A stretch of DNA of 10,417 nt from Svornostia sp051306365 (GTDB taxonomy: Bacteria; Actinomycetota; Thermoleophilia; Solirubrobacterales; Solirubrobacteraceae), in assembly GCA_051306365.1 (NCBI GenBank), contig JBPPNC010000097.1:1-10417 (forward strand). The letters run 5' to 3'. Positions 6,340 to 10,417 of this stretch are shown here, piece by piece (the first letter of the stretch is position 1; each line of letters opens with the position of its first letter). The translations under genes and the position numbers were made by a program. Below the pieces are notes generated by a model. It had not been told where the DNA came from, did no database searches, and saw only the letters and a program-made list of their open reading frames with translations.

Positions 6340-6345
6340 AGGAGG
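6339..6345 (+). promoter_or_regulatory. Strong ribosome binding site deciding the P450 start
   Basis: AAGGAGG lies 7 bases before ATG 6353. It decides against the in-frame ATG at 6302, which sits at the edge of the inverted repeat. The motif abuts the right arm of the operator. Confidence 0.85.
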
Positions 6346-6352
6346 TGCCGAG

Positions 6353-7768
6353 ATGACCCCGGCCACACTCGCAGTCGATCCGCAGGACACCATGCCCCTC
6401 ATCGGCGAGGCCGCACCCTCACCGGCCGGCCCGATCTCGGAGCAGGAGCTCGCCGCCCTGCCGAGCCCGCCGGGGATCCCGCTCCCGCGCACCGCGCAGG
6501 TCCTGCGCTTCAGCCAGCGCCAGATCGAGTTCGTGTTCGGCTGGCAGCGCCGGCTCGGCGAGACGTTCCGCTTCGACGGCATCATCCCGGGCCACCCCGT
6601 CATCACGTCCCACCCCGACCACGTCAAGTCCCTGTTCACCGCCAAGCCGGCCGACGCCCCGTCGCTGACCGGCGAGTCGCCGCTGCGCCCGATCGTCGGC
6701 CCGAACTCGACGCTCACCGCTGCCGGCGAGCGCCATATGCGCCAGCGCAAACTGCTGCTGCCGTCCTTCCACGGCGAGGCCGTCTCGCAGTACATGCAGA
6801 TGATCGAGGAGGCCGCGCACCGCGAGATCGACCGGTGGCCCATGGGCAAGGCGTTCTCCCTGGCGCCCCGCATGCAGGCGATCACGCTCGACGTGATCAT
6901 GTCCGGCGTCTTCGGCATCGAGGGCACCCCGAAGGTCGGCACCGCCGAGTGGGGCCTGCGCACCGCCGTCCGAGGTCTCCTCGAGGCGTCCACGGCGCCG
7001 GGCGCGAAGATCGCCGAGTTCATGAACGTCGGCCGTGACGAGCCGGTCGGCCTCACGCGGATCGGCATGGAGATCCTCGACCGCCCGACGTACGCGGTCA
7101 TCGCCAAGCGCCGGAAGGCGTCGGACCTGGACTCGCGGACGGACATCATGTCGATGCTCATGCGCGCAGAGACCGAGGACGGCGAGCGCATGGACGACCA
7201 CGAAATGCGCGACGAGCTGCTCACCCTCGTCCTCGCCGGGCACGAGACGACGGCGAACTCGCTGTCATGGACGTGGGAGCGCCTGGTCCGGTTCCCCGAC
7301 GCGCAGGAGCGCCTCATCCACGCGGTGCGCGCCGACGACGACGCCGACACCTGGATCGAGGCGACCATCAACGAGGGCATGCGCGCCCGGCCGGTCATCC
7401 CGATCATCGGGCGCCGCGTGACGAAGCCGTGGCAACTCGGCAAGTACGGCGTCCCAGCGGGCACGCCGATCACGATGAGCATCCTGCTCGTCCACCACCG
7501 CGAGGACGTCTACCCCGACCCGTACAGCTTCCGCCCCGAGCGCTGGCTCGGCGCCAAGCCCGGGACGTACACATGGATCCCGTTCGGCGGCGGCATCCGT
7601 CGGTGCGTCGGCGCGTCCCTGGCACTCGCCGAGATGCAGGTCGTCCTGCGCGCGATGGCCGAGCGGCTGGACCTCGAGGCCGACCGCCCCGAGCCCGAGC
7701 ACGCCCAGCACCGCAACGTCACCATGATCCCGGCGCGCGGCGCGCGGGTCGTGGCACGCGCCGCGTAG
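6353..7768 (+). CDS. Cytochrome P450 (CYP135/CYP138-like)
   Basis: A 471-residue heme-thiolate monooxygenase, of full length. The I-helix oxygen-activation motif is A295-GHETT, the K-helix motif is E341-GMR344, and the heme-binding loop is FGGGIRRC418VG with C418 as thiolate ligand. 'ERHMRQRKLLLPSFHGEA' in the C-helix region is typical of the mycobacterial CYP135/137/138 group. No membrane anchor is seen, so it is soluble and needs ferredoxin and reductase partners, none of which are adjacent. The substrate is unknown. Expression is probably controlled at the inverted-repeat promoter just upstream, which suggests an inducible, substrate-responsive enzyme. The start rests on the AAGGAGG site. 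Confidence 0.95.
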   Translation: MTPATLAVDPQDTMPLIGEAAPSPAGPISEQELAALPSPPGIPLPRTAQVLRFSQRQIEFVFGWQRRLGETFRFDGIIPGHPVITSHPDHVKSLFTAKPADAPSLTGESPLRPIVGPNSTLTAAGERHMRQRKLLLPSFHGEAVSQYMQMIEEAAHREIDRWPMGKAFSLAPRMQAITLDVIMSGVFGIEGTPKVGTAEWGLRTAVRGLLEASTAPGAKIAEFMNVGRDEPVGLTRIGMEILDRPTYAVIAKRRKASDLDSRTDIMSMLMRAETEDGERMDDHEMRDELLTLVLAGHETTANSLSWTWERLVRFPDAQERLIHAVRADDDADTWIEATINEGMRARPVIPIIGRRVTKPWQLGKYGVPAGTPITMSILLVHHREDVYPDPYSFRPERWLGAKPGTYTWIPFGGGIRRCVGASLALAEMQVVLRAMAERLDLEADRPEPEHAQHRNVTMIPARGARVVARAA

Positions 7769-7777
7769 CGCCCCCAC

Positions 7778-7837
7778 CCCGCCGAGCGGCAGATCCACGT
7801 CGCTATATGGCGTCGATCTGCCGCTCAGCTCGGCGGG
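7778..7837. terminator. Bulged long hairpin between convergent genes, probable bidirectional terminator
   Basis: CCCGCCGAGCGGCAGATC (7778-7795) pairs with GATCTGCCGC plus TCGGCGGG (7815-7837) with a 5-base bulge (TCAGC) in the right arm and a 19-base loop containing TATAT. It lies 10 bases after the P450 stop, and the stop codon of the convergent small lipoprotein gene falls inside its right arm. No T-tract follows on either side. Confidence 0.55.
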
Positions 7838-8010
7838 AGCGGTGCCGACGGGCAGCGCGACGGGCAACTCCCCGGCCGGTGGGTGCGCCGCGGCGACTGC
7901 GAGTAGTCCTGCGTGAGGGTCACCGCCTCCGGCGCGGTGGCCGGCTCGTCGTCTTTCCCGCAGCCTGCGGACATGAACGCCGCCGCGAGCAGCGTCCCCG
8001 CGCACCTCAC
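7825..8010 (-). CDS. Small putative lipoprotein coupled to the Fur-family gene
   Basis: A 61-residue product starting at GTG 8010, whose GTGA overlaps the stop codon of the Fur-family gene, a classic sign of translational coupling. The N-terminus (RCAGTLLAAAFMSAGC) has a basic residue, a short hydrophobic core and lipobox MSAGC, so it is likely lipidated at C17. The remainder is short, Pro/Arg-rich at the end, and has no known domain; it also contains two later cysteines. The gene ends inside the hairpin shared with the P450 gene. It could be a genuine tiny envelope protein or the stub of a longer lipoprotein shortened by deletion. Confidence 0.55.
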   Translation of the reverse strand: MRCAGTLLAAAFMSAGCGKDDEPATAPEAVTLTQDYSQSPRRTHRPGSCPSRCPSAPLPPS

Positions 8011-8444
8011 GTCGAGCGCTTGGCCCGCAGGATCACGTCATGCCCGGTGATGTCGAGCCCCAGCCGGTCGCCCAGCCCGTGGATCACGCGCTCGAGTTCC
8101 TCGTCGCTGAACGGCTCGACCTCGCCGTCGTCGAACACCACATGGTGGTGGTGCTCGCCGGACGGGTCGACGGGCTCGTAGCGCGCCGTCCCCTCGCCGG
8201 AGTCGAACCGGCGCACCAGCCCGAACTCGTGCAGCGTCTCGAGGGCGCGGTACACGGTCGCCGTGCTCGCGGAGGGCCCGTCGGAGGCCCGCAGGCCGTC
8301 GACGATCTCCTGGGCGCTGACGACGCAGTCCTGCTCCGCCAGGAGCGCCACCACCGCGGTGCGCCCGGCGCTCGCGCGCAGGCCCGCGCCGCGCAGCACC
8401 TCGTCGGTGTGCTCGAGCCAGCGTCGGCGAGCGATCGCGTTCAT
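8007..8444 (-). CDS. Fur-family transcriptional regulator lacking the Cys zinc site
   Basis: A 145-residue metal-responsive (Fur/Zur/PerR superfamily) DNA-binding protein. The winged helix spans about 10-90, with recognition region 'SASTATVYRALETLHEFGLV' (58-77). The dimerisation domain starts with E97-HHHH101, giving metal-site histidines. The following stretch (VVFDDGEVEPF) lacks the first C-x2-C of the structural zinc site and there is no C-terminal C-x2-C pair; C40 is the only cysteine. It therefore belongs to the Cys-poor branch. The metal (Zn, Mn, Fe) or peroxide specificity cannot be read from sequence. GAGG lies just two bases before the ATG. It overlaps the downstream lipoprotein gene and follows a decayed YibE/F gene. 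It may act at the operator upstream of znuA. Confidence 0.9.
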   Translation of the reverse strand: MNAIARRRWLEHTDEVLRGAGLRASAGRTAVVALLAEQDCVVSAQEIVDGLRASDGPSASTATVYRALETLHEFGLVRRFDSGEGTARYEPVDPSGEHHHHVVFDDGEVEPFSDEELERVIHGLGDRLGLDITGHDVILRAKRST

Positions 8445-8469
8445 GACCTCAGATGGTGCCAGGCGGCGG

Positions 8470-8945
8470 TCAGTGGTGGTGGTGGAGTTCCTCGCCGGCT
8501 ATCGCCTCGCCGGGGAGCACCCGTGACAGCATCGCCGCGAGCGCGGTCGTGACCGGCACCGCGAGGATCAACCCGAGCCCCTCGAGCGACAGCCGCGCGG
8601 TCTGAGGGTGGCGAGCATCACGGCCATGCCCCGACGAGCGCGACGAGCAGCGGCGGCGAGCCGTCCAGGATCGCCGGCACGATGAACTGCAACACGACGA
8701 GCAGGCTCAGCCCCAGCCCGATCAGGGACAGCATGCCCCCTTCGCGCGGCCGAGTGCGATGACGAGGCGCCGGGTCCGGCGCCCGGCACCCCCGCGGCGT
8801 TCGGGAAGACGCGGATCCGGTCACCGGCCTGCACCTCGGGTGCCGCGTCCTCGCCGGACAGCGTGAGGGGGAACCCGCGACCACGCCGTGCGATGACCGC
8901 GACGGTCAGGACTGCGACGGTGCCGACCGGCGCGGGCGGGGCGGC
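8470..8945 (-). pseudogene. Decayed YibE/F-family membrane protein gene
   Basis: Five fragments in family order lie in changing frames. (A) About 8945-8776 encodes the extracytoplasmic part ending VQAGDRIRVFPNAAG. (B) 8769-8737 gives RLVIALGRAKG. (C) 8734-8627 gives MLSLIGLGLSLLVVLQF and LLVALVGA. (D) 8627-8604 gives MAVMLATL. (E) 8592-8470 gives LSLEGLGLILAVPVTTALAA and a HHHH tail before the stop. Each junction equals the loss of one base modulo three. YibE/F proteins have about seven or eight membrane helices; most of the middle ones are missing between D and E, and the N-terminal segment is missing too. The C-fragment shift falls at a run of five G, so one shift could be a sequencing error, but the deletions cannot. 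Confidence 0.7.
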
Positions 8946-8947
8946 GA

Positions 8948-9298
8948 CTACGCGGCGACGGGCGCTGCGGCGTCCTGCGTGTCGGCGGCGCACCCGCCGC
9001 CGAGCCACTGCTGGCCGTAGGAGCGCATGCCGTCCACGATGGGCAGCAGCGCCAGGCCCTTCTCCGTCAGCGCGTACTCGACGCGCGGCGGCACCTCGGG
9101 GTACGTGTGCCGCTCGACGATGCCCTCCTCCTCCAGCGCGCGCAGGCGCAGCGAGAGGGTGCGCGGGCTGATCCCGGCCAGCGAGCGCTCCAGTTCACAG
9201 AAGCGGGAGCGGCCCTCGGCGAGGTCGCGAACGAGCAGCAGCGTCCACTTCCCGCAGACGATCTCTGCCGTACGACACACCGGGCAATCGGGGTCCAT
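8948..9298 (-). CDS. HxlR-family transcriptional regulator with CPVC motif
   Basis: A 116-residue winged-helix regulator. The start MDPDCPVCRTAE was chosen because a TAAAGT -10 lies eight bases upstream (leaderless) and because HxlR proteins normally begin with a short tail before the CPV motif; an in-frame ATG at 9349 is less likely. The core 'CGKWTLLLVRDLAEG', 'ISPRTLSLRLRALEEEGIV' and 'VEYALTEKGLALLPIV' is diagnostic. HxlR members usually have CPVE or CPVT; here C5-x2-C8, with C15 and C34 nearby, makes a thiol or metal sensor plausible. YodB and HypR of the family are known redox sensors through an N-terminal cysteine. The stop at 8948 directly abuts the YibE/F relic. Target genes are unknown. 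Confidence 0.92.
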   Translation of the reverse strand: MDPDCPVCRTAEIVCGKWTLLLVRDLAEGRSRFCELERSLAGISPRTLSLRLRALEEEGIVERHTYPEVPPRVEYALTEKGLALLPIVDGMRSYGQQWLGGGCAADTQDAAAPVAA

Positions 9299-9305
9299 GC
9301 CCCAA

Positions 9306-9324
9306 CACTTTACAAGATGAAGTG
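9306..9324 (-). promoter_or_regulatory. Promoter and possible operator of the HxlR gene
   Basis: The -10 TAAAGT (minus strand, 9307-9312) lies within a dyad CACTT-9-AAGTG, which could be an autoregulatory site. Transcription would start at the ATG. The dyad is imperfect beyond the outer five bases. Confidence 0.4.
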
Positions 9325-9349
9325 CCGACTGCGCATCCGCAGCCGGCAC
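9322..9349 (-). terminator. Terminator of the AIM24-family gene
   Basis: GTGCCGACTGCG and CGCAGCCGGCAC form a 12-bp stem with a 4-base loop. The single A/C mismatch on the plus strand becomes a G-U wobble in the minus-strand RNA, so the hairpin is complete only in the direction of the AIM24 transcript. A UUCAUCUUGU tail follows. It lies 18 bases after the AIM24 stop and partly overlaps the HxlR dyad. Confidence 0.7.
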
Positions 9350-9367
9350 CGCATCGTCATACGGGTG

Positions 9368-10072
9368 TCAGCCGCCGAGATTCCCCAGCAGCCCGCCGCC
9401 ACCGGAGGCCGGCATCGCCGTGATCCGGCCCTCGGACGGCTGGACCAGGACCCAGCCCTGCCCGGAGAATGCCATCTGCACGGTCTCCCCCGAGCTCTTG
9501 CCCATGAGGTTCTTCATCTTGAAGTCGGTCTTGATCGACGTCGACACGCCGGAGGACCACGTCACCGCGGCCTGCGCGTCGGCGAACGTCGGCGCCTGGG
9601 CGACGTTCAGGAGGATCGGCGGGCCGTCCGTGAGGATGGCGACCCAGCCGGTGCCGGCCAACGCCATGTTGTACAGACCGCCGCCCATCATCGAGCTGGC
9701 GCCCTGCACACGCTCGATGTCCCAGTCGATCCCGGCGTCGAACGCCAGGACGTTCGGCCCGTTCACCGTGACCTTGTCGTTCTCGAGGTAGATGAGGTGG
9801 ATGTCCTGCGCGGTGTCCGCGAGGAACACCTCGCCCGTGCCGGTCACCTTCATGAGGGTCGTGCCCTCGCCCGTGGCGGCCTTCTTCAGCATCTTGCCGA
9901 GGCCGCCCGAGCCTGCATGCTCGAAGGTCACGTCGCCCTGGTAGGCGACCATTGACCCGGCCTTCGCCTGGACGGTCACCGCATCGAGGCGCACCTTCAG
10001 CAGCTTGGAGTTCTGCAGGGTGAACGCATCGGTCGCCTGCGTCTCGTTGAACTGCGCCAGCGTGGTCTGCAT
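9368..10072 (-). CDS. AIM24 family protein
   Basis: A 234-residue protein of the AIM24/TIGR00266-like family, double-psi or beta-rich repeats with no enzymatic motif known. 'NSKLLKVRLDAVTVQAKAGSMVAYQGDV' (in parts) at the N-terminus, 'GTGEVFLADTAQDIHLIYLE' in the middle and 'GETVQMAFSGQGWVLVQPSEG' near the end are typical. The C-terminus is a Gly-rich tail (GGGGLLGNLGG). No signal peptide or membrane helix is seen, so it is cytoplasmic or membrane-associated through partners. The role of bacterial members is unsettled; the yeast homologue is mitochondrial. The start ATG 10072 has GAAAGGA 13 bases upstream, rather far. A terminator follows, so it is probably the last gene of its unit. The upstream Pro/Ala-rich ORF could be in the same unit. 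Confidence 0.9.
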   Translation of the reverse strand: MQTTLAQFNETQATDAFTLQNSKLLKVRLDAVTVQAKAGSMVAYQGDVTFEHAGSGGLGKMLKKAATGEGTTLMKVTGTGEVFLADTAQDIHLIYLENDKVTVNGPNVLAFDAGIDWDIERVQGASSMMGGGLYNMALAGTGWVAILTDGPPILLNVAQAPTFADAQAAVTWSSGVSTSIKTDFKMKNLMGKSSGETVQMAFSGQGWVLVQPSEGRITAMPASGGGGLLGNLGG

Positions 10073-10221
10073 TGCCGTCGACTGGTCCTTTCAGCGCGTG
10101 GGGGGTTGGTTCTCTCGTCGTCGCGCCGCCACATTGCCGCATCGGCAGCGCGGAGCGCAACCACTCAACGGTGTGGCGCGAGAAAAGTGACGGCCGGGCC
10201 GGATGGCTCGGCACGCACGGG
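10073..10221. other. Intergenic gap with a small hairpin
   Basis: The 149-base gap between the AIM24 gene and the Pro/Ala-rich ORF holds the AIM24 Shine-Dalgarno (10086-10092) and a small perfect hairpin, TGCCG-CAT-CGGCA (10135-10147). A second, looser pair, CGCCACA (10127-10133) and TGTGGCG (10172-10178), encloses it. A TTGAGT on the minus strand might be a -35, but no clear -10 is seen. Confidence 0.4.
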
Positions 10222-10416
10222 CTATGCGGCCCGGGAACCCGGGGGCGCCTGCGACATCCCGGGCGGGGGCGTGGAGCCGCCGGGAAGCGGCACGGCGGCG
10301 GCGTCGCCGACGGCGACCGCGTGGGCCGGTGTCGGGGCCGGCGCCGGCGCCGGCGCCGGAGCCAGAGTGGGAGCGGGCGCGGGCGCGGGCTGGATCGGCA
10401 CCGACGACTGTGCCAT
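10222..10416 (-). CDS. Pro/Ala-rich C-terminal tail, probably of a protein extending past the window
   Basis: An open frame ends at TAG 10222 and reaches the right edge. The 64 visible residues include a run of alternating Pro-Ala dipeptides, then HAVAVGDAAAVPLPGG and a Pro-rich end. Such tails are flexible linkers or disordered termini and carry no domain. The ATG at 10416 may be internal. High-GC repetitive sequence can keep frames open by chance, although Pro/Ala-rich tails are common beside AIM24 or TerD-type genes. The identity of the protein cannot be given from this fragment. Confidence 0.45.
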   Translation of the reverse strand: MAQSSVPIQPAPAPAPTLAPAPAPAPAPTPAHAVAVGDAAAVPLPGGSTPPPGMSQAPPGSRAA

Positions 10417-10417
10417 C

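Noticed and set aside
6302..6352. In-frame upstream ATG at 6302 as the P450 start
   Set aside because: It begins at the edge of the inverted repeat and upstream of the likely transcription start; AAGGAGG supports ATG 6353.
6274..7482. A 402-codon minus-strand open frame opposite the P450
   Set aside because: The P450 on the plus strand has all diagnostic motifs; the opposite frame is Ser/Arg-rich with no family signature.
8568..9008. Open frames at 8568-9008 and 8618-8884 as independent genes
   Set aside because: Each holds only part of a single YibE/F sequence joined to nonsense residues, so they are pieces of a pseudogene.
9299..9349. Upstream ATG at 9349 for the HxlR gene
   Set aside because: That extension would run through the AIM24 terminator hairpin and the -10 box; family members start close to the CPV motif.
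1..10417. tRNA, rRNA, CRISPR array, insertion sequence or riboswitch
   Set aside because: No cloverleaf, spaced direct repeats, transposase motifs or recognisable riboswitch core was seen on either strand.

Overview
The window is a G+C-rich chromosomal segment with strong third-position GC bias, short intergenic gaps and several TANNNT -10 elements placed 6-8 bases before start codons (apparent leaderless starts). Together with the gene content (NHL-repeat secreted protein, CHASE2-cyclase, sucrase/ferredoxin-like protein, CYP135/138-type P450, lipoprotein cytochrome c) this suggests an actinomycete, possibly a Thermoleophilia/Solirubrobacterales member. That placement is inference; no rRNA or tRNA marker is present.

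Left part (1-4800): a secreted NHL-repeat protein runs off the left edge and diverges from a membrane CHASE2-class III nucleotide cyclase. The cyclase meets, tail to tail with overlapping 3' ends, a 417-residue protein of unknown function with a HEPN/ApeA-like C-terminal region. That gene follows a zinc/manganese-binding lipoprotein (ZnuA type) whose promoter carries a Fur/Zur-like dyad. A 33-residue Cys-x2-Cys microprotein, absent from simple length-filtered gene calling, sits just upstream and ends inside that operator. A perfect 15-bp inverted repeat separates it from the next, divergent gene.

Middle (4796-7768): a sucrase/ferredoxin-like thioredoxin-fold Fe-S protein, a small cytochrome c lipoprotein followed by a hairpin terminator, and a cytochrome P450. 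The P450 promoter is built into a perfect 12-bp inverted repeat: the -35 is in one arm and the -10 overlaps the other.

Right part (7769-10417, all minus strand): a Pro/Ala-rich protein tail at the edge, an AIM24-family protein with its own terminator, a leaderless HxlR-type regulator with a CPVC motif, a decayed YibE/F-family membrane protein gene (several frame changes plus loss of most membrane segments), a Fur-family regulator without the usual cysteine zinc site, and a tiny lipoprotein translationally coupled to it through a GTGA overlap. Metal handling (ZnuA, Fur-like operator, Fur, His-tailed YibE/F relic) is a thread running through the window, but no link between these genes is proven by sequence alone. 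I see no mobile element, CRISPR array, RNA gene or clear defence system.
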